Assembly (NCBI GenBank): GCA_964654355.1
Contig: CAZZIQ010000035.1
Span: 1 to 11,739 of the forward strand
DNA from: CAZZIQ01 sp964654355
GTDB taxonomy: Bacteria; Pseudomonadota; Gammaproteobacteria; GCF-002020875
Direction of reading: 5' to 3'
Length of the DNA: 11,739 nt
Position 1 is the first letter of the stretch; each line of letters begins with the position of its first letter. Under the pieces are notes generated by a model. That model was given only the letters and a program-made list of their open reading frames with translations, was not told where the DNA came from and did not search any database. A program made the position numbers and the translations under genes. This document shows, one piece after another, positions 1 to 5,521 of the stretch.

Positions 1-34
1 CCGCAAGCATGCCGATCAGAGAAAAGAATTCCAT
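1..34 (-). CDS. Possible N-terminus of a membrane or exported protein (window edge)
   Basis: An ATG on the minus strand opens a frame that begins MEFFSLIGMLA and runs off the window edge without a stop. The eleven visible residues are mostly hydrophobic, as expected for a signal peptide or first membrane helix. The ATG lies 32 nt downstream of the guaA stop on the same strand, and no terminator is visible between them, so co-transcription with guaA is possible. There is no clear ribosome binding site, only a short GGGCA/TGCCC dyad (37-49). The fragment is too short to identify and could be chance. Confidence 0.22.
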   Translation of the reverse strand, partial: MEFFSLIGMLA

Positions 35-66
35 GCGGGCATTATGCCCAGATCAAACGATGAGGA

Positions 67-1641
67 TTATTCCCACTCAATCGTGGCAGGTGGTTTGCCC
101 GAGATGTCGTAGGTGACGCGTGAGATTCCGGGGATCTCGTTGATAATGCGGCGACTGACATGATCCAAGAAATCGTAAGGTAGATGCGCCCAACGCGCGG
201 TCATGAAGTCGATGGTCTCGACAGCACGCAACGCAATGACATAGTCATAACAACGGTTATCCCCCACCACACCGACCGACTTGACCGGCAAGAACACGGC
301 AAAAGCCTGACTCACTTGGTCATATAGATCATGGTTGCGCAGTTCGTTGATAAAGATGTCATCCGCCAAGCGCAGCAGATCCGCGTATTCTTTTTTCACT
401 TCACCAAGAATGCGCACACCCAGGCCCGGTCCTGGGAATGGATGACGAAACACCATCTCGGCGGGCAAGCCCAACTCAAGACCAATTTGACGCACTTCGT
501 CTTTGAATAACTCACGCAGCGGCTCAACCAAGCCCAGCTTCATGTCTTCGGGAAGACCGCCGACATTGTGATGTGACTTGATGACCTTGGCTTTGCCGGT
601 TTTACTGCCGGCCGATTCAATGACATCGGGATAGATCGTGCCCTGCGCCAACCATTTCACATTGCTGAGCTTCTTCGACTCGGCATCGAAGATTTCAATA
701 AAAGTGTGGCCAATGATCTTGCGTTTCTTCTCGGGATCCACCTCGCCCGCCAACTTACCTAAGAACTGGTCTTCGGCATCGGCGCGAATGACGCGTACGC
801 CCATGTGCTGGGCGAAGGTGGCCATGACCTGATCACCTTCGTTATGACGCAACAGGCCATTGTCGACAAATACACAGGTGAGCTGATCACCAAGGGCACG
901 ATGCAGCAGTGCCGCCACTACTGAGGAGTCGACACCACCCGACAGACCGAGCAGGACCTCATCGTTGCCAACTTGCTCACGCACGCGCGCAATCGCATCT
1001 TCAATGATCTTGGCTGGCGTCCAATCGCCACCACAACCACAGATGTCATGCACGAAGCGCTGAAGCATGCGCGTGCCTTGCTTGGTGTGCGTCACTTCTG
1101 GATGGAACTGCACACCATAGAATCGCCGCGCTTCATCGGCCATCCCGGCTAGCGGGGCGCTGTCCGTTTCGGCAATTACAGTAAAGCCTGGTGGCAACGC
1201 TTCAACGCGATCGCCATGACTCATCCACACATCCAACAAGCCATAACCTTCGTCAGAGGTGTGATCTTCAATGCCTTTCAAAAACGCAGAGTGGCCCCGC
1301 GCGCGCACTTGGGCATAGCCGTATTCACGATGTGTCGCCGGCGCCACCACGCCGCCCAACTGACCCGCCATGGTTTGCATGCCATAGCAAATGCCCAACA
1401 CCGGAACACCCAACTCAAATACAGCCGCTGGCGCTTTCGGCGCATCGTCACCATGCACGCTTTCCGGACCACCCGAGAGGATCACGCCCTTCGCGCCAAA
1501 TGCACGCACATCCTCGTCGGAAATATCCCAAGGCATCAGCTCGGAATAGACCCCGGCTTCGCGCACACGGCGCGCAATTAATTGGGTGTACTGGGAACCA
1601 AAATCGAGGATCAGGATGCGATCAGCGTGAATGTCCGACAT
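67..1641 (-). CDS. guaA: GMP synthase (glutamine-hydrolysing), single chain
   Basis: Converts XMP to GMP using ATP and glutamine, the last step of de novo guanine nucleotide synthesis in the cytosol. The 524-residue chain matches the usual length of about 525. The class I glutamine amidotransferase domain comes first: LDFGSQYTQ at residues 12-20, nucleophile C85 in GICYGMQ, and catalytic H180/E182 in FHPEVTH. The ATP pyrophosphatase domain follows with P-loop SGGVDSS at 234-240. The C-terminal dimerisation domain ends in the typical IEWE. An in-frame ATG 60 nt further upstream (1701) is rejected: the family normally starts just before the DFGSQ block, and the best promoter candidate lies downstream of that codon. 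The ribosome binding site is weak (GAG about 10 nt before the ATG). A terminator stands between the upstream tRNA-Ser and this gene, so it probably has its own promoter. guaB is not in the window. Confidence 0.98.
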   Translation of the reverse strand: MSDIHADRILILDFGSQYTQLIARRVREAGVYSELMPWDISDEDVRAFGAKGVILSGGPESVHGDDAPKAPAAVFELGVPVLGICYGMQTMAGQLGGVVAPATHREYGYAQVRARGHSAFLKGIEDHTSDEGYGLLDVWMSHGDRVEALPPGFTVIAETDSAPLAGMADEARRFYGVQFHPEVTHTKQGTRMLQRFVHDICGCGGDWTPAKIIEDAIARVREQVGNDEVLLGLSGGVDSSVVAALLHRALGDQLTCVFVDNGLLRHNEGDQVMATFAQHMGVRVIRADAEDQFLGKLAGEVDPEKKRKIIGHTFIEIFDAESKKLSNVKWLAQGTIYPDVIESAGSKTGKAKVIKSHHNVGGLPEDMKLGLVEPLRELFKDEVRQIGLELGLPAEMVFRHPFPGPGLGVRILGEVKKEYADLLRLADDIFINELRNHDLYDQVSQAFAVFLPVKSVGVVGDNRCYDYVIALRAVETIDFMTARWAHLPYDFLDHVSRRIINEIPGISRVTYDISGKPPATIEWE

Positions 1642-1681
1642 GCAAGTAGGCTCTGTAACTTCGCGGCAATAAAGAACGCGC

Positions 1682-1690
1682 ATGATAGCA
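1682..1690 (-). promoter_or_regulatory. Candidate extended -10 promoter for guaA
   Basis: Read on the minus strand this is TGC-TATCAT, an extended -10 element matching the consensus hexamer at five of six positions. No good -35 hexamer lies 17 nt upstream, which is tolerable for an extended -10. Transcription would begin near 1675 and give a leader of about 35 nt before the guaA ATG at 1641. It sits just downstream of the tRNA terminator, where guaA would need an independent promoter. Confidence 0.35.
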
Positions 1691-1716
1691 CTGCACTGCA
1701 CGCAAGCCGCTGCTGG

Positions 1717-1760
1717 AAAAAATGAAAAAGCCCATCTGACGATTCGCCGAGATGGGCTTT
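1717..1760 (-). terminator. Rho-independent terminator after tRNA-Ser
   Basis: On the minus strand AAAGCCCATCT (from 1760) pairs perfectly with AGATGGGCTTT (ending at 1727). This makes an 11-bp stem with a 12-nt loop, and the stem is followed by a T-rich run, TTTTT then CA then TTTTTT. It starts 5 nt after the encoded CCA of the tRNA and ends about 75 nt before guaA. It would release the tRNA precursor and insulate guaA from the stable-RNA promoter. Confidence 0.88.
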
Positions 1761-1765
1761 GGATT

Positions 1766-1853
1766 TGGCGGAGGGGGTGGGATTTGAACCCACGGATGGT
1801 CTCCCATCGCCGGTTTTCAAGACCGGTGCATTCAGCCGCTCTGCCACCCCTCC
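1766..1853 (-). tRNA. tRNA-Ser (anticodon UGA), CCA encoded
   Basis: This 88-nt class II tRNA has a 7-bp acceptor stem (GGAGGGG with CCCCTCC), discriminator G and a genomically encoded CCA. The anticodon stem CCGGT/ACCGG carries loop CTTGAAA, giving anticodon TGA at 1817-1819 on the plus strand, which reads UCA and related serine codons. The long variable arm pairs GATGG with CCATC around GAGA, as expected for tRNA-Ser. The T arm is GTGGG-TTCAAAT-CCCAC. It is a single tRNA transcription unit with a candidate promoter upstream and a strong terminator downstream. Confidence 0.97.
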
Positions 1854-1893
1854 ATGCATCCGTCGGGCAGCGACCACAACGGCTGCGGCGCGC

Positions 1894-1922
1894 AGTCTAC
1901 GCGAGTTGTCGCCGAAGACCAA
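1894..1922 (-). promoter_or_regulatory. Candidate sigma-70 promoter for tRNA-Ser
   Basis: On the minus strand TTGGTC and TAGACT are separated by exactly 17 nt. A G+C-rich stretch (GCGCGCCGC) follows the -10 element, like the discriminators of growth-rate-controlled stable-RNA promoters. Transcription would begin about 35 nt before the mature 5' end of the tRNA. The -35 hexamer is a poor match (three of six), so this is a reasonable candidate only. Confidence 0.45.
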
Positions 1923-2007
1923 ATCCGTGACCCATAGATCGGAATCAATTTGCATTTAGGCCGCAAAACCGTACCCTCTGATGCCAGATTCGCGCAATTG
2001 TTTTTAC

Positions 2008-2037
2008 TTGAATGGCGCGAACTCGGCCCCATATTGG
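2008..2037 (+). promoter_or_regulatory. Weak candidate promoter for yccA
   Basis: TTGAAT and TATTGG lie 18 nt apart, 45-70 nt upstream of the yccA start. The -35 matches four and the -10 three of six consensus positions. It is the best-spaced pair I see in the 1923-2080 spacer, which is otherwise without an evident gene. It would fire divergently from the tRNA-Ser promoter. Confidence 0.28.
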
Positions 2038-2080
2038 GTGTCGAAAAACCGACTTCATCCCTACTGGAGGACCTTGATCC

Positions 2081-2758
2081 ATGAATCCAATGAACCAACG
2101 CGTAGTGAGCCGCCCTGCGAGTGGTGCGCTCGCCACCAACAAGGTGGTCCGCAACACCTTCACCCTGCTTTCGCTGACCTTGTTGTTCTCCGCAGCAATG
2201 GCCGGCATGTCCATGGCACTGAACCTGCCGCACCCGGGCTTGATCCTGACCTTGGTCGGCTACTTCGGACTGCTGTTCGTAACGCATAAGTTGCAAAACA
2301 GCGCATGGGGCATTCTTGCCGTGTTCGCGTTAACGGGTTTTATGGGACTGACCCTCGGTCCGATCCTAAGTGCGTACATCCAAGCGGTTCCGAACGGTGA
2401 CCAGCTGGTGATGACCGCGTTCGGTGGCACCGGCGTGATCTTCCTCGCACTGTCTGCCTACGCGCTGACCAGCCGCAAGGACTTCAGCTTTATGGGCGGC
2501 ATGCTTATGGCCGGCATCCTCGTAGCCTTCCTCGCGGGTATTGGCGCAGCCATCTTCAGCATGCCAGGTCTGGCGCTCGCCGTGTCTGCCATGTTCGTGC
2601 TGCTGATGTCGGGTCTGATCTTGTACGAAGTCAGCGCACTGGTTCACGGTGGTGAAACCAACTACATCATGGCGACCGTCAGCCTCTACGTTGCAATCTA
2701 CAACTTGTTCACCAGCCTGCTGCACTTGCTCTCCGCATTCAGCGGCAACAACGACTAG
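2081..2758 (+). CDS. yccA: YccA, Bax inhibitor-1 family inner-membrane protein
   Basis: A 225-residue protein with about seven predicted membrane helices, near residues 25-47, 52-68, 76-98, 111-129, 137-158, 162-184 and 199-219. It closely resembles Escherichia coli YccA along its length. Shared stretches include HKVLRNT-like NKVVRNT (20-26), HPGLILTLVG (51-60), FSFMGGMLMAGI (135-146) and the C-terminal GGETNYIMATVSLY (190-203). In E. coli YccA interacts with the FtsH protease complex and restrains degradation of some membrane proteins such as SecY; the same role here is inferred from homology. The start at 2081 has GGAGG 10 nt upstream; a second ATG at 2090 is possible but further away. It appears to be a single-gene unit with its own terminator. 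Confidence 0.95.
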   Translation: MNPMNQRVVSRPASGALATNKVVRNTFTLLSLTLLFSAAMAGMSMALNLPHPGLILTLVGYFGLLFVTHKLQNSAWGILAVFALTGFMGLTLGPILSAYIQAVPNGDQLVMTAFGGTGVIFLALSAYALTSRKDFSFMGGMLMAGILVAFLAGIGAAIFSMPGLALAVSAMFVLLMSGLILYEVSALVHGGETNYIMATVSLYVAIYNLFTSLLHLLSAFSGNND

Positions 2759-2797
2759 TTTCGTGCGCACGCCGCCGGTGCTTCCGGCCGCGTTTGA

Positions 2798-2830
2798 CCC
2801 CCTGCAGTGCCTCATTGCAGGGGGTTTTTT
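2798..2830 (+). terminator. Rho-independent terminator of yccA
   Basis: CCCCCTGCA (2798-2806) pairs perfectly with TGCAGGGGG (2816-2824) around a 9-nt loop and is followed by six T residues. It lies 40 nt after the yccA stop and is a textbook intrinsic terminator. Confidence 0.93.
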
Positions 2831-2847
2831 CTACCGCATGTCAAGGC

Positions 2848-2876
2848 TTGTAGCGCGAGCAAACCGCATCTAGGAT
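2848..2876 (+). promoter_or_regulatory. Candidate promoter for the small-protein gene, -10 inside a dyad
   Basis: TTGTAG and TAGGAT are separated by 17 nt. The -10 matches four of six positions and overlaps the short inverted repeat CGCATC-TAG-GATGCG (2865-2879), which could be an operator. If used, transcription would start near 2882 and the leader to the ATG at 3003 would be about 120 nt, just covering the structured RNA described next. The -35 is weak. Confidence 0.3.
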
Positions 2877-2880
2877 GCGC

Positions 2881-2975
2881 TGCGGAATCGAGGTGTATTA
2901 GCCCTTGCTTATGGCTGGAGGCTGTGCTCCAATACGCCGCACTTCGCATTTGGGGGTCTCTCTTTTGGGGGAGAC
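2881..2975 (+). promoter_or_regulatory. Candidate structured 5' leader RNA: three-way junction plus hairpin
   Basis: The transcript can form an 8-bp stem P1 (GGUGUAUU, 2892-2899, with AAUACGCC, 2931-2938, one G-U pair). P1 encloses two hairpins back to back: P2 AGCC (2900-2903)/GGCU (2913-2916) with a 9-nt loop, and P3 GGAG (2917-2920)/CUCC (2927-2930) with a 6-nt loop. No base is left unpaired at the junction. UGCG (2881-2884) and CGCA (2945-2948) can extend the outer helix across an internal loop. A further hairpin GUCUCUC (2956-2962)/GGGAGAC (2969-2975) ends 10 nt before the ribosome binding site AAGGAG (2986-2991). I do not recognise a known riboswitch. The structure is read by eye and unsupported by alignment. 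Confidence 0.4.
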
Positions 2976-3002
2976 AGGTCACTCGAAGGAGTCACTGGAA
3001 CA

Positions 3003-3191
3003 ATGAATTACTACGACGCAGTTTGCAAAATGGAAGAGATGGGCGTGGACCCAGAATATATGGACGGCTGGATGGGCGGCTACCTGCGGAACCCGCAGCG
3101 TGAAGAGCAGCGCATCACCGATGCCTACACCGCTGGATACGAAGACGGCCTGGAAAAGAATACCGATAACTTCGGTAACTGGACCAAGTAA
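3003..3191 (+). CDS. Conserved-looking 62-residue small protein of unknown function
   Basis: A small acidic, aromatic-rich protein without a signal peptide or membrane helix, presumably cytosolic. AAGGAG at 2986-2991 lies 11 nt before the ATG and supports translation. Two similar short blocks are visible: DGWMGGYLRNP (21-31) and AYTAGYEDGLEKN (41-53), each a Gly-aromatic turn followed by a polar stretch. Such Gly-Trp/Tyr blocks loosely recall ribosome modulation factor, but order and charge differ (Rmf is basic), so I do not assign that name. It is flanked by terminators on both sides and therefore forms a single-gene unit with a possibly structured leader. I believe similar short proteins occur in other gammaproteobacteria, but this needs a database search. 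Confidence 0.78.
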   Translation: MNYYDAVCKMEEMGVDPEYMDGWMGGYLRNPQREEQRITDAYTAGYEDGLEKNTDNFGNWTK

Positions 3192-3230
3192 GTCTGCCTT
3201 GAGTCTTCCAAACGGCGCACTGCGTCGAAT

Positions 3231-3258
3231 AAAAAACGGGGCCTCGGCCCCGTTTTTT
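3231..3258. terminator. Bidirectional intrinsic terminator
   Basis: AAAAAACGGGGC (3231-3242) and GCCCCGTTTTTT (3247-3258) form a perfect 12-bp inverted repeat around a CTCG tetraloop. The A tract on one side and T tract on the other let it act in both directions. It lies 40 nt after the small-protein stop and 27 nt before the stop of the convergent 360-residue gene, so it serves both. Confidence 0.94.
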
Positions 3259-3284
3259 ATTACCCCCGCGAAAGGATCCGAACG

Positions 3285-4367
3285 CTACTTTGGCAACAAG
3301 AGCTTCTCAGCAATGGCCCAGTCCTCAATGCGGACCGCCTGATCTGTCACAGCCCCCTCGTCCGCAACCTTCAGCACAGTCTGCGCTAAGGTCGACCAAC
3401 GCGCAGTCGCCACCTCCACTTCATTCTCTAAAAACGACACCAGACCGGTTTCCACCCAACGGTCATAGCCGGCACGCAGTTCGGGCCAGAGCGTCTTGCG
3501 CATACCGGTGAGATTGGCGAAATAGAAATGCACCGCGCGAGCCGCATCGGATTCCAATGCAGATGCACGCACTAGGTCCGAGAGCAGCCGCGGCAGAGTC
3601 GTCAGGCTATCTGCCAGATGATCGCGCAGTGCACGCAGCAAGATCTCCGCACGAGAATGACCCAAACCACTCAAAACCTCTGCCCAGCGCGCCCCAAGTT
3701 GTTCACCAGCAAGGCGTTCACCTTGTTCATGTGCCACCACCTGCGGCAGAACGATTTCGGTGAAACGTTCCAGCGCCTGCTCGGGGTCTTGATCGAACCC
3801 AGCCCCTCGAAACGCACGCGCCAATGGATTATCACGCTTGCGCCAATCCCACTCTTCAAACTTCTCCCACAACCATTGACGAAGCGCATGGCGCCGCACG
3901 ATCACGCGCCCGTTTTGCTGCATCGCCACGGGTGCCGGCAAGTCACGCGCCAACTCACGCCCACAGATATTGACCTGCGCCGCACCCTCACCTTCGGCTT
4001 CCAACAACTCCGCCAAGAAGAACAGCGGCCGACATCCACGACCATAGCCGGCGCCGTAATACAGCCCATGCGGTTCAAGCGCGGTGTTGATGGCATCGAC
4101 CTCGAAGGCGTCGAACTCCTGCTCGGCGATCTTGAGCGGCAACCAATCTGCCTGCTCAAGCGCCTCGTAATGTGCTTCACGCGCAGTGAGCCAATCGGAG
4201 AGATCGTCCTTGGGAATCCGCGCGGCGGCCGGCAACCCCTGCTCCCAGCGGTAATGCTCACGCATGCGCAATAAATAGGTGCACAGGGTGTAATCCCCCG
4301 CGTGTTGCGCATCTGCGAGGTCACAGTTGTGCTGTACACGGTGCTGCAGTTCGGTCAGATCCAGCAT
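3285..4367 (-). CDS. Conserved protein of unknown function, 360 residues
   Basis: A soluble-looking, Trp- and Glu-rich protein without signal peptide or membrane helix. Its N-terminal block, CDLADAQHAGDYTLCTYLL (15-33) followed by MREHYRWEQG (35-44), looks strongly conserved and matches my memory of a family annotated only after a locus name (Sfum_1244 family). That assignment is from recall and uncertain. Other notable blocks are GLYYGAGYGRGCRPLFFLAEL (about 101-121, a Gly-rich stretch with a Cys) and a long helical C-terminal half. No nucleotide-binding or catalytic motif is evident. The chosen ATG keeps the conserved block intact, but I see no good ribosome binding site before it. It is convergent with the small-protein gene and divergent from the 188-residue gene. 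Confidence 0.88.
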   Translation of the reverse strand: MLDLTELQHRVQHNCDLADAQHAGDYTLCTYLLRMREHYRWEQGLPAAARIPKDDLSDWLTAREAHYEALEQADWLPLKIAEQEFDAFEVDAINTALEPHGLYYGAGYGRGCRPLFFLAELLEAEGEGAAQVNICGRELARDLPAPVAMQQNGRVIVRRHALRQWLWEKFEEWDWRKRDNPLARAFRGAGFDQDPEQALERFTEIVLPQVVAHEQGERLAGEQLGARWAEVLSGLGHSRAEILLRALRDHLADSLTTLPRLLSDLVRASALESDAARAVHFYFANLTGMRKTLWPELRAGYDRWVETGLVSFLENEVEVATARWSTLAQTVLKVADEGAVTDQAVRIEDWAIAEKLLLPK

Positions 4368-4417
4368 GCTTGTGGAACGGTGATCTTGGCGTGAAGTAAG
4401 GAAGGAGGAATGGACGT

Positions 4418-4453
4418 GGAAAATTAGCTTAGTGAATTAGTCAGGAATTTTCC
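4418..4453. repeat. Inverted repeat, possible operator between divergent genes
   Basis: GGAAAATT (4418-4425) and AATTTTCC (4446-4453) form a perfect 8-bp inverted repeat with a 20-nt spacer. The spacer also holds one copy of AATTAG, with a second overlapping the left arm (4422-4427 and 4435-4440). The right arm lies 2 nt upstream of the candidate -10 TAGAAT. A regulator bound here could control the plus-strand gene, and perhaps the divergent one. Function is inferred only from position and symmetry. Confidence 0.35.
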
Positions 4454-4455
4454 GC

Positions 4456-4461
4456 TAGAAT
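4456..4461 (+). promoter_or_regulatory. Candidate -10 element for the 188-residue gene
   Basis: TAGAAT matches the sigma-70 -10 consensus at five of six positions. No convincing -35 hexamer is present at 16-18 nt, which would fit an activator-dependent promoter given the inverted repeat overlapping that space. Transcription would begin near 4468, just after the in-frame ATG at 4465. This supports translation from 4501 instead. Confidence 0.4.
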
Positions 4462-4500
4462 AGCATGCTGAAAAATTTACAAAAGTCCCCTGAGGTTTCT

Positions 4501-5067
4501 ATGCGCATCATCAGCCAATGGCATGGCGAAGACGAAAAAGAATTGGAAGAAGTCGCGGGTGCCGTGGCCTTTAACGGCTGGAAGCTCGGTCGTCGCACCC
4601 TCAACGACATGCAGCAAGAGCAAGTGCAGTTTGAGTCCTACAGCCAGGGCCTCGATGTCCTTAGTGAAATCATGGCCTTTCTGGTTCAGGTTGCGGACCG
4701 CCTCGTCTGGGAACGCATGGAAGAAGAAGATCGCCAGCGCTTCAGTCGCGCCATGGCGATCAAAGCCATTGAGATGATTGTGGAAAATCGGCTCGAACAT
4801 GATGGTCCAAACGGCGACCATCGAGCCAAGGCGGTCGCACTCTTTAATCAACGCTTTGCTGACTACGCCGAATTCGGCTTCAACCAAGAAGGCCCAAGCT
4901 ATCCGTTCCTGCGTTACCTCGGTGCCCGCGTCGGCGAGATCATGGGCGAAGCGGGTCCCTCCAATCGCTGGACCGCAGACATGATGGTGGATGTGTACGG
5001 GCCGAAGATTGCGCGTGACTTACAAACGTCACTGGATTCCTTGCTCGGCCTCGAAGACTCAACCTAA
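4501..5067 (+). CDS. Helical protein of unknown function, 188 residues
   Basis: The frame is open from an ATG at 4465, but 4501 is the better start: GAGG (4492-4495) lies 5 nt before it, while 4465 has no ribosome binding site and falls at the likely transcription start. The protein is acidic and probably mostly helical, with no signal peptide or membrane segment. Recognisable blocks are AVAFNGWKLGRRTLNDMQQ (21-39), LVWERMEEEDRQRF (68-81), FNQRFADYAEF (115-125), GPSYPFLRYLGARV (131-144) and NRWTADMMVDVYGP (155-168). I cannot assign it to a named family. It is divergent from the 360-residue unknown and ends convergently, overlapping the next gene by 4 nt. Confidence 0.88.
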   Translation: MRIISQWHGEDEKELEEVAGAVAFNGWKLGRRTLNDMQQEQVQFESYSQGLDVLSEIMAFLVQVADRLVWERMEEEDRQRFSRAMAIKAIEMIVENRLEHDGPNGDHRAKAVALFNQRFADYAEFGFNQEGPSYPFLRYLGARVGEIMGEAGPSNRWTADMMVDVYGPKIARDLQTSLDSLLGLEDST

Positions 5068-5513
5068 CGCCAACCGTAGGGATTAGCGATCGGCGGCATC
5101 CAGCCGCCAGAGGGCTGGCCGTAGTAACGCAAAGCATTTGCACGCGGATCGGCTTGTGCCGCACCCCGCCCTTGCGTTGCACCCTGCGCATCCATCTGCC
5201 CCTGCGCTTTCACACTCGCATCGACCTCAAAATCCACGCCCATGTCACCGAACATATTGGCAAAGGTGTCGCCAAACATCTGATGGTTCCAACGTTCCCA
5301 GGCACGTTCCCAGCCACCAAAACGGTCGCGCGAACCGGGGCCCATCGGCATAAAGCCTTGCATGGGCGCCGGGGCAACCCCCGTGTTTACAGGCGGAACC
5401 TGTGGCGGATACAACGGCGCATTGAAGTAGGACTGTGCAAAAGCCAAGGATGGCAACAACATGGCTCCACACATCAACGTGCGACACCAAACGTACGATT
5501 GCTTCATGGGCAT
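5064..5513 (-). CDS. Secreted or periplasmic protein with MFGD repeats, 149 residues
   Basis: The N-terminus is a signal peptide: basic residues at 4 and 11, a hydrophobic core, and a likely signal peptidase I site AFA-QS after residue 26. The mature part starts with a Pro-rich segment (about 31-60), then a Trp-rich amphipathic stretch (GGWERAWERWNHQ, 66-78). Two MFGD motifs follow (79-82 and 87-90), then FEVDASVKAQGQ, a Gln/Ala/Gly-rich linker and a Tyr/Gly/Pro-rich tail. The MFGD-MFGDM-DF pattern recalls small sulfur-globule-type proteins of sulfur oxidisers, but the likeness is weak. Translation is coupled to the upstream lipoprotein gene: the stop TAG of that gene is part of the TAGGAG ribosome binding site, 5 nt before this ATG. 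A second ATG at 5507 is also possible. The stop overlaps that of the convergent gene. Confidence 0.85.
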   Translation of the reverse strand: MPMKQSYVWCRTLMCGAMLLPSLAFAQSYFNAPLYPPQVPPVNTGVAPAPMQGFMPMGPGSRDRFGGWERAWERWNHQMFGDTFANMFGDMGVDFEVDASVKAQGQMDAQGATQGRGAAQADPRANALRYYGQPSGGWMPPIANPYGWR

Positions 5514-5521
5514 AGAGACTC

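Noticed and set aside
1191..1649. 152-codon plus-strand open frame
   Set aside because: Antisense to guaA, whose catalytic motifs are beyond doubt; low-complexity His/Pro/Arg translation.
1642..1701. Twenty-codon N-terminal extension of GMP synthase
   Set aside because: The family starts close before the DFGSQ motif, the extension overlaps the candidate promoter, and its sequence is not conserved-looking.
1611..1955. Minus-strand 114-codon frame across the tRNA-Ser gene, and a 66- to 82-codon plus-strand pair over the same region
   Set aside because: They translate tRNA-Ser itself; such frames are a well-known false gene call around this tRNA.
1832..2296. 154-codon minus-strand frame spanning the tRNA promoter region and the start of yccA
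   Set aside because: Covers the tRNA gene and is antisense to yccA; Gln/Arg-rich translation with no recognisable domain.
2366..2815. 149-codon minus-strand frame under yccA
   Set aside because: Antisense shadow of a membrane-protein gene, with the His/Gln-rich composition typical of such shadows.
2892..2938. tRNA-like or known riboswitch fold
   Set aside because: Stem lengths (8, 4, 4) and the absence of a T loop or anticodon loop rule out a tRNA, and I cannot match the sequence to a known riboswitch consensus.
3618..4274. 218-codon plus-strand open frame
   Set aside because: Lies wholly antisense to the 360-residue gene, which has the better composition and a conserved-looking N-terminal block; no ribosome binding site or protein-like sequence.
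4410..4427. Five-codon leader frame (MDVEN) after a GGAGG upstream of the 188-residue gene
   Set aside because: The GGAGG is only 1-2 nt from the ATG, too close for good initiation, and the best -10 lies downstream of it, so it is probably not in the transcript.
4465..4500. Twelve-codon N-terminal extension of the 188-residue protein
   Set aside because: No ribosome binding site at 4465, start lies at the probable transcription start, and 4501 has a well-spaced GAGG.
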